A stretch of 64,000 bases of DNA from Mesostigma viride (GCA_009746045.1 RPFO01000050.1:3389216-3453215); one strand, 5' to 3'; positions 47,901-58,059 are shown, numbered from the stretch's first letter. Numbers and translations are program-made. Notes: generated from the sequence alone by a model not told the origin.

Positions 47901-49345
47901 TCGCATAGGATTTCGGCATTCTAAGTTCAAAGTAGTTCAGAGCAGTATGTTTTAGTATCTTTAGTTAAAATTAGTACAATGTAGTAGAGCCATTAACGCC
48001 TCAAGTTGGGTTCACGCCTGAAGTTGGGTTGACCCGAGTTAAACCTCGAACCCAACTTAACTCATGAATGACTGTATTGCTAGCAAGGAAGGGGTAGAAT
48101 CCCATACTTGTAATTTGTGAGGCGATGTGCGGTGGCCTAATGCTGTGATACTCTTTCGGGCGTTGTGGGGATCACATTTGTGAGGATTCTCCCCGAGTAC
48201 GTCTTACTCTATGTCCCACTCGTATCTCCCTTTCTTATGTGCCACACTGCCACTCTCGTATCCCACTCTTACCTCCCACTCTTATGTCCCACTCTTTCAT
48301 CCCACTCGTTTCCTACGTCCCACTGTTATTTCCAACTCTCGTATCCCACTCTCATATCCCACTCATGTATTCCACTCATGTCTCCCATCCCTTTGTCCCA
48401 CTCGTTCTTTCGTCCCTCTCGTACGTCCCGCAGGGCCAGCCGGGCACCGCTGCCGCCGCCCCTGACGCCACAAAGACCCCCTCCAAGCTGCCCGCCAAGA
48501 AGCTAAAGCTGTCGGACGACACCAAGTCGGAGGTAGGCGAGACCCCTCCCGTCACCGTCCCTAGCCCAGCAGGGAAGCCCCCCGGGACGACACCTGGCGG
48601 CGCCACGGGCATCGGCCCCAACGGCCCCACGCCTCACGTGGCCAAGCCCACCGTGGGGGCCACCCCCACCAAGCCCGGGGCTGGGCAGGCACTCTCGGCC
48701 ACCCCAAGCTGGGTGTCGTCCCCAGGGGGGGGGATGATGGGCCGGGGGGGCCCGATGGTGGCCCGTGGGGGCGGCCCCCAGCGCTTCAAGCTGGACAACC
48801 GCACGACTGTGATCAAAGTGCTGTCACCCGTGCCGGAGCTCGAGGACGAAGGCGTTCTATTGGAGCACTTTTCGACCTATGGCAGCGTGACACGCGTGTG
48901 GAGGGAGCCGCTGGCGGCCGGGGCGGTCGAGGGAGCGCATGGCAAGGGCGGGTTGTTGTCGGGCCTCGGGCTGGATCACACCAAGGGCAAAGGGGGCGGG
49001 GGCGGGAATATCTCGGGGGCGCTCACGGGGGTGGCGACAGGGACGAGGGAGACCGCTGGCAACAACGAAGGCGCCGTGGCCATGGAAGAGGGGGGCGAAG
49101 GAGACGATGCGACCAGCGGCGCAAGGCAGGGGCCCCTCGCGGGTGCGGCAGTGGGGGAGGGCGGCAAGCAGCCAGGGGTTGCGGGGAACCGGACGCCGGT
49201 CCCGTTTTACGTCAACTTCTCGACGCGGCGCGTGGCAGAGCTGGCCATGGCGCAGGGGCCCTGGCTCAGGGGCCACACACTGCAGCTGGAGTGGTCCCAC
49301 CACCAGCAGCAGGGCGCAGTGGCTCCCGCGGCTGCCCAGTCGTGA
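38942..49345 (+). CDS. RBM26: RBM26/RBM27-like CCCH zinc-finger and RRM RNA-binding protein
   Basis: Metazoan RBM26/27 link polyadenylated nuclear RNA to exosome decay (PAXT connection); that role is inferred here. Exons: 38942-40230, 41508-42635, 44238-44303, 45979-46050, 46366-46704, 47377-47439 and 48434-49345; about 1,289 residues, every intron phase 0. Domains: N-terminal PWI-like helical domain (LQPITDADPKVLAKYVVALL, KTEGFVDKLFVAL); acidic then Gly/Arg-rich linker; CCCH finger RCPDFESGVCFRGNMCPFDH (C-x7-C-x5-C-x3-H); YDPDSYNPEVPLW; first RRM split over exons 2-4 (TLYVHGIPPELRRQDLLYNH, KAFVMMSTRQE, LGNRFIQTNWAHQ); helical coiled-coil (ELLLQQIEQQRSLLEKLQKA); second RRM (NRTTVIKVLSPVPELEDEGV to HTLQLEWSHH). 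Start chosen as the first ATG. The G run at 39871-39878 (8 G) needs a ninth G to join the Gly-rich region to the zinc finger. Confidence 0.9.
40262..40540 (+). repeat. Echoes of the RBM26 exon 1 end and donor
   Basis: The junction GACGACGTGCAG/GTGGGTACTC (40219-40240) recurs as GATGGCGTGCAGGTGGGTGG (40262), GACGACCTGCAGGTCGGTGG (40349), GATGATGTGCAGGTGGGTGC then TCGTTGAATG (40424) and GATGACGTGCAGGTGGGTGG (40527). The copy at 40424 also keeps downstream intron sequence. Confidence 0.85.
40540..40748. repeat. (GTGG)n microsatellite, intron 1 of RBM26
   Basis: About 52 GTGG/GGGT units with one GTGA variant, continuous with the last exon 1 donor echo (GTGCAGGTGGGTGGGTGGG). Confidence 0.97.
41025..41345. 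repeat. Compound ~35-65-bp repeat, intron 1 of RBM26
   Basis: Repeats of CGTCCATTCATACCCTTCCT followed by ATGTATTTTGTAACCRGTAC-like or short ATTATTGTC spacers. A pyrimidine-rich tract up to the exon 2 acceptor follows. Confidence 0.85.
42585..42781 (+). repeat. Perfect 66-bp triplication of the exon 2 end of RBM26
   Basis: Unit GACCTGCTGTACAACCACTT...GTGCGG/GTGAGTTTCATGCAG, copies starting at 42585, 42651 and 42717. It contains the RRM helix 1 coding sequence, a donor and a CAG acceptor-like end. 66 bp is 22 codons, so using donor 2 or 3 adds 22 or 44 residues without a frameshift. Confidence 0.95.
42842..42962. repeat. G-rich GGTGGGTGG array, intron 2 of RBM26
   Basis: Degenerate GGGTGGGTGGGGTGGGTGGG units downstream of the exon 2 donor triplication. 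No exon is recognised from 42962 to 43735. Confidence 0.85.
43736..43945. repeat. 10-bp satellite (CCCATCGTGG)n, intron 2 of RBM26
   Basis: About 20 copies, nearly perfect in the centre and degenerate at both ends (CCCACCTTGG). It generates spurious ORFs in several frames. Confidence 0.95.
44011..44115. repeat. 27-bp tandem repeat, intron 2 of RBM26
   Basis: Four copies of GTACATGATTGTAAAGAATG then CTTCCGG, the last two diverged. Confidence 0.9.
44590..44805. repeat. 33-bp tandem repeat, intron 3 of RBM26
   Basis: About six imperfect copies around TGTCATGATTGCAGCATTTC then TTCCTAGCTTTCG. Confidence 0.88.
45054..45705. repeat. 58-bp minisatellite, intron 3 of RBM26
   Basis: About eleven copies of TTGCAGCTGTTTCCTGTGGC followed by TGTCGGCCGCCACTATTATA and CATCTACATAATATAGTA. 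Every unit presents a TTGCAG acceptor-like site. The real acceptor is at 45978. Confidence 0.95.
46101..46195 (+). repeat. Echoes of the RBM26 exon 4 end and donor
   Basis: GGCAACCGCTTCATCCAGAC...GCGCACCAGGTGAGG of exon 4 (46015-46056) recurs at 46104-46146 with two changes, and a more degraded GGGCGCACCAGGGG copy lies near 46180. Confidence 0.88.
46200..46391 (+). repeat. Tandem duplication of the RBM26 exon 5 acceptor
   Basis: Two diverged copies of about 95 bp: TAACTCGTTCTCACATCCTA...CGCAGGATCTGTTTGACCTG (46206-46290) and the real TTGCAGGACGTATTTGACCC (to 46380). The first copy keeps acceptor and exon start but then degenerates. Confidence 0.82.
47096..47345. repeat. 9-bp satellite (TTCACCTCC)n, intron 5 of RBM26
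   Basis: More than 20 units forming a polypyrimidine-rich tract that ends about 30 bp before the exon 6 acceptor (47376). Confidence 0.95.
47528..47801 (+). repeat. Three echoes of the RBM26 exon 6 end and donor
   Basis: The junction CTGCAGAAGGCCAAG/GTGGGCGCTGG (47425-47450) recurs as CTGCAGAAGGTCAAGGTAGG (47531), GGCAGAAGGCCAAGGTAGGT (47677) and GGGAGACCAAGGAAGGTAGG (47773), each with a GTAGGC/GTGCTGG context. Confidence 0.85.
47842..48076. mobile_element. MITE with TACAGTCATTCA ends, intron 6 of RBM26
   Basis: 235 bp; termini TACAGTCATTCA and TGAATGACTGTA are perfect 12-bp inverted repeats with TA at both ends, the Tc1/mariner pattern. Internal subterminal repeats ACGCCTTAAGTTGGGT occur several times. 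No ORF. Confidence 0.82.
48190..48430. repeat. Pyrimidine-rich degenerate repeat before exon 7 of RBM26
   Basis: Irregular 10-15-bp units of TATCCCACTC / TGTCCCACTCGT leading straight into the exon 7 acceptor (48433). Confidence 0.8.
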
Positions 49346-49679
49346 TAGGCAGCAGTCAGAGGCGGCTGTCTAGCTTGTGAAGCGATGGTGGTGCACTAAG
49401 AGGTTAGTTCGTGATGTGCTTTTGGACCAGTGTTCAGTTCTGCTTGGACGAAAGTGACCAGTTTAGGTTTGGGAGCCATGTGGCTGCTATGTGGACCGGA
49501 TACTTGCTATCGTTGCGGGGGCGCGGGGGTGATGAGGTGGGATCTGTCCTTGATCATTATTATCAATGGTTTCAGTTGTTGTCTCTCTTGATACCAAACA
49601 AGACTATGGTTCCTACAAATGGTTCCAAGATACGCTCGGACGAAAAGGGACGGATGAGGATGTCCAACTTGGAGAACGA

Positions 49680-50016
49680 TCTGACATGCCGGGCTGCCCG
49701 CATGTCCAAGGAGCAGCTAGTCGAGGACATGAGGGGCTCATGCCTCTCCGTGATATGGAAAAAAAATGCAGAACAAGGCCATCTGGGCCCAGGTTGTAGA
49801 GGACAGTGATCCCGCACCAGTGGGGAAGAAGCGCGTCTCCCGTCACGAGAAGAACGCCCGGTGTGACCGCTAGAGCTTGGCACTGCCTGCTACATGGCAT
49901 GTCCCTTGGTTTGTTAGTTTAGGCATTAGATCAACAGTTAGAACCGGTAGGATTGTTTGTCCATCAGGTGTTTTAATACTCCGTGACTCCCCAACGGGAG
50001 CACATGTTGATCAATT
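49680..50016 (+). mobile_element. LINE family A 3' end downstream of RBM26
   Basis: GAGCAGCTAGTCGAGGACAT, CTCTCCGTGATATGGAA, UTR CCGGTAGGATTGTTTG, then CTCCGTGACTCCCCAACGGG hairpin. The tail has decayed (TGATCAATTAAG). 49346-49680 is the RBM26 3' flank with no other feature. Confidence 0.78.
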
Positions 50017-50389
50017 AAGAGAATGATGTGTTTCGACTACGAGATACAAAGTTCCCATCATGTGTGTGTAGACCCGGCTTCTCTGGGACTCAACGTGACT
50101 GGCCTTCTGGGACATGAAGTGGCACGTATCCGAGCATCATGATGACAGCGTGATGGTGCTGCACGCAGGTCTCCAGTAGCTGCTGTGAGGATGTGCCCAC
50201 ACTAATTTTCTGGAGTTTTCCCATGTGCAAGACCTTCAGTTTACTAGAGGAACATGAACAAAACCTGGGCCAGATGCTAATTCATTCATTCATTCTCGTG
50301 CCCTCGTTGGGAGAGTCTCTGGGTACAAACTTGAATTGAAGAATATAGGTACCTTTCATCCCTGTTTGATGCACTGCAAGAAGGGGGCA

Positions 50390-50420
<31 letters not shown>

Positions 50421-50935
50421 GAACTCTTGTTGCCTTGAAAGGCTGGCCACAGGTTCAATTTAACTGCTACCTGCATGGGAGAGTCTAGCAACTACTGTGG
50501 GTGCACTCTTTAAAGCTTTGACATGTAGCAGATGCATGCGGATGCAGTACTTAAGGCAGCCTCATGGTCCAGTGGACACAGATGGGCTTGGGACTCATTT
50601 ACAGGCGCCGGTTTGGGAGAATATAAAGGCTTCTCAGGGGTTTGTGGCCGTGAACCCTGGGTATGCCCCTAAAACCCCTCCTGAAGGCTCCGGGAGAAGC
50701 TTTCAGATTCTCAGGACTGGGCTATCGGGGGTTAGCATGCAACCTACCCCCACACCGGCCCGTCATCATGGCGGAGCGTACAGTCGTCTTGGATAGTCCG
50801 GATGACGCGGAGTTGCTATCTGCAACTCCAGACCTGGGCGAGTGAGTCGCGCCACTTGCCTTTGCGGGTGAAGTATCCGCGTAGAAAAGTACCTCACCGG
50901 GTACTCCGTGGCATGCCTTCAGTGCATGTTCACGC
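50017..50935. other. Intergenic, nothing recognised
   Basis: Contains a C homopolymer of about 27 nt (50393-50419) and small ORFs without family support. Confidence 0.4.
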
Positions 50936-51005
50936 AGTATTAATTAATTAATTAATTAATTAGGAACATAACTCCGTTGGGAGTATATGTAGCACATAGC
51001 CCTGA
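50936..51005 (-). mobile_element. LINE family C terminal 70 bp, minus
   Basis: (ATTA)n tail, then ACTCCGTTGGGAGTATATGT and AGCACATAGCCCTGAG, cut abruptly where a plus-oriented family B copy begins. Confidence 0.75.
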
Positions 51006-51149
51006 GGCGATGGTGATTGGGGCCTCCAGTACACCGCCGCTGCCGCGCCTGCTCGACGGGACGACGGTCCCGTTCCGCGACCGCTTCAAACTGTTAGGGA
51101 GCTGGCTCCCTGACACCGCCGACGATGTGGACACCCGCATTGGCCTGGC

Positions 51150-53142
51150 ACACACGAGGTAGCCATGGCTGTCGGAGCTCATAACTTTCACGTTTGAGCA
51201 CCGAATTTAGCCGTGAATATCACAATCGCTTCGTCTTTCTAAGACGCACATGCTGAAATAATTTTCCGACGCTATTACGCAATATATGGCGAATAAACGC
51301 GCCTCGACGCAACGCAGCCTGGCGGCTGCGCTCGGCAATGAAAATACGTCTGCAGCTCAGGCTGCAGCTCCGCCATCAGGTCCGGCAGGCAGCGGTGACA
51401 CTAGTCGTGCACTGGTGGTCGTCCAGCAACCTCCCGGGCTTAACGCCTCGCCATCTGCATCGCCTGACCCCAAGCGCACCCGCTCAGCCGACACAACCGG
51501 AGGGTCCTCACGCCCCTCAGAACTGAGCTTTCCGGGCCCCTGCCTTTCAAGGTCGAAGATTACGACTGGGCCAACCCGTCTCCGACCGATGCTCTGCGAT
51601 GCATCTTCTTCGGGGACTACGCTTCGCTTTACGACCTGTGCCTCCATCTCCACGACAACAATCGCCTCATCCTCCCGGACGGCCGCCTCTGGCGACACCT
51701 CACCCTGCTGCCCGGGTGCAAGCGCCCCGAACTCCAGCACGCCATCCTCAACTCCCTTCTCAAGCGCTCCGACGGCGAGATCTGGGCTCCATCCATCTCC
51801 GCCCCCACACTCCGTTCCATCCTGACGGAAGCCTTCCAGCAGCACGTGACCCCCCTTGCTGCCGACATTTCAGCAATCGGCGGCACGCTGACTGCTGAAC
51901 TTCCTCCATTTCCACCGCCGCCGCCTCCACCTCCACCGCCGTTTCCGCCTTCACTGCCGACATCAAAGCCCAGCTCCTCGACCTCGACCAACGCCTTCAA
52001 GCCACCGCCACCGCCCAGCTTGAGAGCTTGCATGACACCGCCGGCCTCACCGCCCAAGCGGTGCAGGAAATCGCTGCCCAGCCGGCACCTGCTGGCCCGG
52101 CCAGTGATGTTCCCTCCACCTGGGCGGACTTGCTTAAGCATCATACGACCTCCACCACCTCCACCATCGCGGCACAAATCAAGCAACAAGCCCTCGACCT
52201 TCGCGAGGCGGCCGAGCTCGACAAGCGCAGCCACAATGTCATCGTCAAGCACTTCGACCAGCCGGCAGGTGAGACCTCCACGAGTCTCCTTGAGGCAGTT
52301 AAGCGCGCCATTCTTGCCCCCATGTTACTCACTGGTGAGCTGGACATGTCGGCTGTCCGCCTCCCCCGCGCGCGGGGGAAGGCTGGCCCGGCACCCGTGC
52401 TCCTCACCTTTAAGTACATGACGGACAAGCTGGCGTTCCTTAAATGCCGCAAGAAGCTCGAGATCGGAGACTCGCTTCACGCTGGACGACGACTTGACCT
52501 TCAGTTGGCCCAGCAACAGCGGCGACGCGAGCTATGGCCGACCTACCTTCAGCTCCGGCAGCGTGCAGGGGGGAAGCCGGTATACTGGAGGGGGGCGGTC
52601 ATCCACGTTGACCACAAGCCCTGGCAGGCCCCTCCTGCCACTCCAGACTAGGGAATATACCAGTAGTGTAGATTAGATAGGCTTAGCCTTTGCAAGTGGC
52701 CCACGCGCATGTGCGCCCATAATGGCCCCCATGGATGATGCTTTCAGTATCTAGCCGCGCCCAGCCTACAATGGGACCTCCCATGGATGATGCAATAAGA
52801 ATTTAGCCATGCGATGCCTATGCAGGGAGTTACTCTCTGCTGAGATGCCATGTCAGTGTACACCAGCTATAGCCTAGCCACATACCCTCCACCCCATACG
52901 TCATGCAGGCCTTCTAGGCCCTCTCCTCAAGCCCCCCCTGGGTGCCTGTGCTTGTTAAGGAGGCATGAACCATCATGGCGGTGCAGGTGCACCTTGTGCA
53001 CCCAGAGCAGGTGACAGTTGTACATCCTCCACCTGCAGGTTGTAGCCCTGATTGTATTACAAACCCATAGATGCCCCTTTCTCAGGGCTATGTGTTACAT
53101 ATGCTCCCAACGGAGCTATGATTTTAATTAATTAATTAATTA
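51150..53142 (+). mobile_element. Full-length LINE family C element (ORF1-only)
   Basis: 1,993 bp flanked by a perfect 11-bp duplication ATTGGCCTGGC (51139-51149 and 53143-53153). It has a 5' UTR of about 136 bp, one ORF1p-like gene (51286-52651), a 3' UTR, hairpin GCTCCCAACGGAGC and a TTAAT tail. No endonuclease or reverse transcriptase. Confidence 0.85.
51286..52651 (+). pseudogene. L1-ORF1p-like protein of family C (frameshifted)
   Basis: ATG at 51286. At least two frameshifts (near 51540 and 51945) break an otherwise continuous protein of about 450 residues. Order: Ala/Ser/Pro-rich head; YDWANPSPTDALRCIFFGDY; SDGEIWAPSISAPTLRSIL; proline stretch; heptad-like DIKAQLLDLDQRLQATATAQ; RSHNVIVKHFDQPAGETSTS; LPRARGKAGPAPVLLTFKYM; QQQRRRELWPTYLQL; GGKPVYWRGAVIHVDHKPW. 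The coiled-coil, RRM-like and C-terminal layout parallels L1 ORF1p RNA chaperones (Transposase_22-like). The assignment is by layout and spacing, not by database search. Confidence 0.7.
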
Positions 53143-53930
53143 ATTGGCCTGGCCTGGGCTAGGCTCCGTTCGCTCAACACCTACTGGCGCTCCAAGGGCC
53201 TGGGCGAACACCGCAAGCGCATGCTCGATCTTCAAGGTCCTCGTCCTCACGGTGCTCACGTATGGCGCCGAGGCGTGGACACTCACCCCCACACTGGCAT
53301 CTAGGCTAGACGGCACAGTTTACAGGATGCTCCGACAGGTCCTGAACGTAGGGTTTTCCAAGCGCCCGTCATCAGAGTCTTTGTATCAGGGCATGCCTCG
53401 TATTTCGGACGAGATTAGACAGCGTAGGATAGCGTTTGTAGGACACCTTGCTCGCACCAGCCAGGTCCACACCGCCCTTGGTCTGGCCGGCCCCCAGCGG
53501 CTTGGCCAGCCAGGGCAGCACATTCTGACCTGGCCTGGCCCCAAGGGCATTGCCAAAAAGGTGGGGAAACATGTCTCGAACTACGTACAGATGTTGGTGG
53601 ATGACCTACTACTGGTCTGGGCAGCCCAGTTTGAATACCGCATCCACTCTCTCTCCCTTCTTTGGACCGCCATGCAGAACAAGACGCGGTGTCCAGAAGA
53701 GGATTGTCAAGGCTCACACGCCCGACCCTGTGGGCAAACCACCTCCCCCCAAGCGGAGGAGGCGTTTTTTTGATGAGTAGGGTAGTTAGGACTTTTCTAT
53801 CTAGACTAGCTAGATTAGACTTAGGTTAGTTCGATTACGCGGCTCCTTCCACCCCACCCATCCATCAAGGAAGATGTGCTACATGATCTCCCAACGGAGG
53901 CATGTTATAATTTAATTTTTTAAATTTAAT

Positions 53931-54560
53931 AGCGCTGAGAGGGGGCATATGAGCCTATAATACATTCTAAGCGACTTCCTGCAAGGGTGGGAATGTAAAC
54001 AACACTTGCTCTAGGTGCACTAGGGCACCTGCACCACCCAGAGTCTCGGGCAACTCCCAGCTAAGGGGAGCCCGTCGTAGGTGGGGAAGATCAGCATAGC
54101 TATACAAGAGCTAAGGCATGGCTTCTCAGCAGGGAGTGACTCCCGGCATGGGCACTGCATAATAAAATAAAGCTAGGCATCATCTGGAGGGTGGCTCATC
54201 ATAGGCACACATATGTACATGACTAAAAATGCTAGGCCTCAGCTGGTATAGTGCCTGTAGTAGGCGGGCATGTACAAGGCCACTGTCTAACTATTGTACA
54301 CTACTGCTGCTGTATTCCCCTAGGCTGGGATTAATTAGGAACATAACTCCATCGGGAGTATATGTAGCACATAGCCCTGAGAGGGGGCATATGAGCCTAT
54401 AATACATTCTAAGCGACTTCCCGCAAGGGTGGGAATGTAAACAACACTTGCTCTAGGTGCACTAGGGCACCTGCACCACCCAGAGTCTCGGGCAACTCCC
54501 GGCCCAGCTAATTAGGGGAGCCCGTCATAGGTGGGGAAGATCAGCATAGCTATACAAGCA
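53931..54560 (-). mobile_element. Two family C 3' ends in tandem, minus
   Basis: 53931-54329 and 54330-54560 share about 180 bp at high identity (GAGAGGGGGCATATGAGCCT, CTTGCTCTAGGTGCACTAGG, AGCATAGCTATACAAG). The second carries its own TTAATTAGGAACATAACTCC end. Confidence 0.75.
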
Positions 54561-54589
54561 GTATACTTACTTACGCAGTATACTTACTT

Positions 54590-56586
54590 AAATATTTACG
54601 ACTTTGCCATTGACGCCAACCATAAATTTACGACTTTCGGCCATCGACCCCAACCTGTGGAAACACGCCCTGGGAGAAGGCTTGCGCTGCATTTTCTACG
54701 GGACGCACGGCCTCGGTGTGGGAACTGTGCACCCATCTCCACCATGTATCGGCCGCATTCGTATGCCGGACGAGACGAATCGCGGCGGTGTTAGCCTAGA
54801 TGCATAGGTCTGAAACATGCTCATTGCTCAGTCCCCACCCAACCCTTCAGCACTTCGCCTCTGCTCCTAGTGCTCCCTCGATCATCGGGCGCTCTTAAGC
54901 GCAGGCCATGGCCGAGATAGAGTTAGGATAGTTCGATTACGCGGCTTCCTCCACCCCACCCATCCTGATCATGGAATGTGCCGTGCTACATGATCTCCCA
55001 ACGGAGGCATGTTATAATTTAATTTTATTTTATTTAAATTTTAATGGCCGAGATCTGGGCTTAGTACCTCTCCCTCCGCCCCCACCGCCAATAATGACCG
55101 ACGCCACCTTCCACGCCCTCCTCTAGGAGGCCGGCGCTTCGAGCAGCGAACATCAGACTCCCCTCTCTGCAGATGGACATCAGCGGCCATCGATACTGTA
55201 TCGGGGAGGTGCGCTGGCAGCCGAGCTCCCCCTCCCGTACGTCAAGGAGGCCGGCCGCAGCAGCCTCGCGGGCCACGTGGTCCGCGAGCTGCTTGTCAGT
55301 GTCGAAGGCAATCGTGTACGCCATCAGCCCTCGAGGCCGCAGCGGCCTGCATAATACAGCAGGCCTCACCGCCCGCAGGTGGTGAAGGACATTATTATTT
55401 GTGTGGCCAGGCGAGCTCCCGCTTGCCCGGCCTGCGATGCACCTCCCACGGCAGACCTGGGCCGCCATGCTGCTGAACCATAGCACCCGGCTCCGGCACT
55501 GGTCACCTCCTCCGCCATCGCTGCACAGCTCAAGCAGCAGGTCCGAGCTTGATCGACCGCCACGCGAGGAGGTCGAGCTAGCTCGACAGATCGACGCAGC
55601 CTCAACATCATTGTCAAGCCCTTTGACCAGCTGCCAGGTGAGACGTCCTCCGAGACCCTTGCGGACTCAGTGGCGCTTGAGAAAAACATCGTTGTCCGGT
55701 TGTCCGGTCCCCTCCGGCTCTCACGAGGGTGAGGTCGATCAGGCATTCAGGCTGGAGGCTATCCGCCTTCCGGGCCATTCCCCGCTGCTCGCGGGCTAAG
55801 TAAGGCGGTGTACACGTCCAGACATCATGCACCCAACTTTAAGAGTGCTCACCTCACCTTTAAAGCCATGCATGGCGCACAAGATGCTGTTCCTCAATTA
55901 AGCGTCGCGAGAGGCTCGGCTGGCTCGCTAGCAACTGGGCGACCCTATACACACTGGACGACGACTTGACGCCAGCTGGCGCAGTAACATATTACAACGA
56001 GTAACAGGTGGAGCTCTGGCCGACCTACCTCCAGCTCCGGCAAGCAGCGGGGAAAAAGCTAGCCAGTATACTACTCCAGAGGGGGGCTCAGTGCCTCTAC
56101 ATCGACCACAAACCATGGCAGCCGACTCCCGCAACGTACCCAGCTTAGGGATCGACAGTATAATCAGCAGTAGTAGTCACAGTAGGATGTCCAGCCTAGC
56201 TAGCTGACGTGGCCCACGCCTCATCAGTGACATGTGTATGCGGCATGATGGCCGACCTACACTAGATCAGATGTAATTGCTTCTTACGGGCAACACAGCC
56301 GACACTTTGCCTATGCACAAAGTCACGATCTCTGCCGGCTGTCGGTCTCAGAGAACTGCAATGCCCTGGCCATATTGCTTAGGCCATGCCGATCAAGGAG
56401 ACAACAAGCCATGCATGATCATCTTCCACCAGCGGCATGTCAGCACCTAGCTTTCAGTGCTGCTTCAGGACCGATATACATGTATGTATGGTGTTGCAGG
56501 GGTACCTTCTGCACCCAGAGCAGGCATGGGAGCTTACATCATCCCTCAACACGGCAGGTTGTTGAGCACATAGAATGTAGTAACAG
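54590..56586 (+). mobile_element. LINE family C copy with decayed ORF1
   Basis: Sense ORF1 pieces: ALGEGLRCIFYGTHGL (54670), GLHNTAGLTARRW (55350), SLNIIVKPFDQLPGETSSET-like residues (about 55610), LWPTYLQLRQAAGKKL and IDHKPWQPTPATYPA with a stop (about 56148), then the 3' UTR to the border with a TIR element at 56587. It is interrupted by family B (54919-55043) and a 14-bp R insertion near 56394 with imperfect flanking repeats GCCATGC-GAT. Confidence 0.72.
54919..55043 (+). mobile_element. LINE family B 3' end nested in family C ORF1
   Basis: 125 bp ending CTCCCAACGGAGGCATG and an ATTTT-rich tail. Flanked by perfect ATGGCCGAGAT (54908-54918, 55044-55054). Confidence 0.85.
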
Positions 56587-58059
56587 TACAGTCATACCCG
56601 ATCGCCGCCAATTTCAGGGCGTCGTAACTTAATGCGGGTACGTAACTTAACGGTAAAATTAGGCTAGCAGCCCACCCCCTCCTCCTCGATCTGACGGACT
56701 TCTATACGGCAATCGACAGCTCTCGTCAAGCCCGATCCAGCTGCAGCACTCAACGTCGCCGAAAGTCCATTTTTCAGGCTAGATATTTTGGTCAAGGCCG
56801 GCGGTGAGGTATATGGCGGGTGTAGCCACACAGTGCCTGCATTTTTTACCAAAACTACCATGTTTCAACCCCTAAACCGACAACTAGACTCGGTAGCGGA
56901 TCCCCGCCTATTTCCAGCCGGCCTCACATTTGCTTGCAGTGGCAAAACAATGGGAACAGTGGTGCTCAAGGGAAGCGTCCTTCATCACTGTCAATGGCCT
57001 TGCATGTCAACAATAATAACGTTGCAGCTTACGGCGAGGCATGCGTCCTTGTCAGGGAACGGGACAACACGTGGTTAACTGCCCGCGTGTGCCGAAACCC
57101 GTGGGAGGCACGCCAGACAGATCCCCTAGGGTAGAGTTGATGTTGATAGCTTTAGATAGATGTTGTAGGTAGCTGTTGTAGATAGATTAGACCGGTAGGA
57201 CTGTTTGCACCCACCCATCCATCCATCCATCCGTCCGTCCGTCCGTCCGTCCGTCCGTCCGTCCGTCCGTCCGTCCGTCCGTCCGTCCGTCCGTCCGTCC
57301 GTCCGTCCGTCCGTCCGTCCGTCCGTCCGTCCGTCCGTCCGTCCGTCCGTCCGTCCGTCCGTCCATCCATCCATCCATCCATCCATCCATCCATCCATCC
57401 ATCCATTCATCCATCCATCCATCCCTCCGTCCCTCTGTCCCTCCGTCCCTCCGTCCCTCCGTCCGTCCGTCCGTCCGTCCGTCCGTCCGTCCGTCCGTCC
57501 GTCCGTCCGTCCGTCCGTCCGTCCGTCCGTCCGTCCGTCCGTCCTCCGTCCGTCCGTCCATCCATCGGGGTTAATGCTCCGTGACTCCCCAATGGGAGCA
57601 CGAGTCTAATTCATTAATTAATTAACAGCGCCTTCCATTTATCATGGACATTGTCCCCAGCCTCATTTTCCTCACTTGTCTTTGCCCTTATGTGGCTTGT
57701 CTTTGCCCTTATGTGCTTTCGGCATGATGGTACACTAGTGTGATGTGACTTGCCTCATTGCGGGCAACCTGCAATTACCTGGCTTAAAGGATTTTTATCA
57801 GTTGAGATCAGTTGTACTTCGCTGCCGAAACGTCACATTGCAAAACCATCACAGTTGGCGGGTTCCTTCGTCCGGACTTGTCCATTTACGCGGTCAAAAG
57901 TGGTCTTACGCCCAGGTTACGCCTTCAAATTGGCCCATACCCGGGTTAAGTTACGGTGGCACCGAGGCTTAAGTTACGGTCGCCGCCCAAACTTCGGCGT
58001 CGTAACTTAACGCGAGTACGTAACCTTAACAATCGTAACTTAACGCGGGTATGACTGTA
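56587..58059. mobile_element. TIR element with TACAGTCATACCCG ends
   Basis: Ends TACAGTCATACCCG (56587) and CGGGTATGACTGTA (to 58059), 14-bp perfect inverted repeats with TA borders, the same TACAGTCAT start as the MITE at 47842. Subterminal GTAACTTAACGCGGGTACGT-like repeats lie at both ends. No transposase recognised. A family A LINE (57083-57628) is inserted. Confidence 0.75.
57083..57628 (+). mobile_element. LINE family A 3' end with an expanded internal (CCGT)n
   Basis: Runs from CCCGTGGGAGGCACGCCAGA through CCGGTAGGACTGTTTGCACC to the GACTCCCCAATGGGAGCACG hairpin and TTAATTAA tail. The CATCCATCC motif normally found in this UTR is here about 350 bp of CCAT and CCGT units (57216-57563). 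Confidence 0.85.

Larger units (their letters stand above)
51006..53930 (+). mobile_element. LINE family B copy interrupted by a family C element
   Basis: 51006-51149 encodes STPPLPRLLDGTTVPFRDRF, KLLGSWLPDTADDVDTRIGL; after the insertion (51150-53142) the frame resumes at 53154 with WARLRSLNTYWRSKGLGEHR, then LTVLTYGAEAWTLTP, RRIAFVGHLARTSQVHTALG and a KPPPPKRRRRFFDE terminus with TAG at about 53780. The UTR, ATCTCCCAACGGAGGC hairpin and AATTT tail follow. Removing the insertion and one duplication restores the codons across the joint, apart from a few indels elsewhere. Confidence 0.85.
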
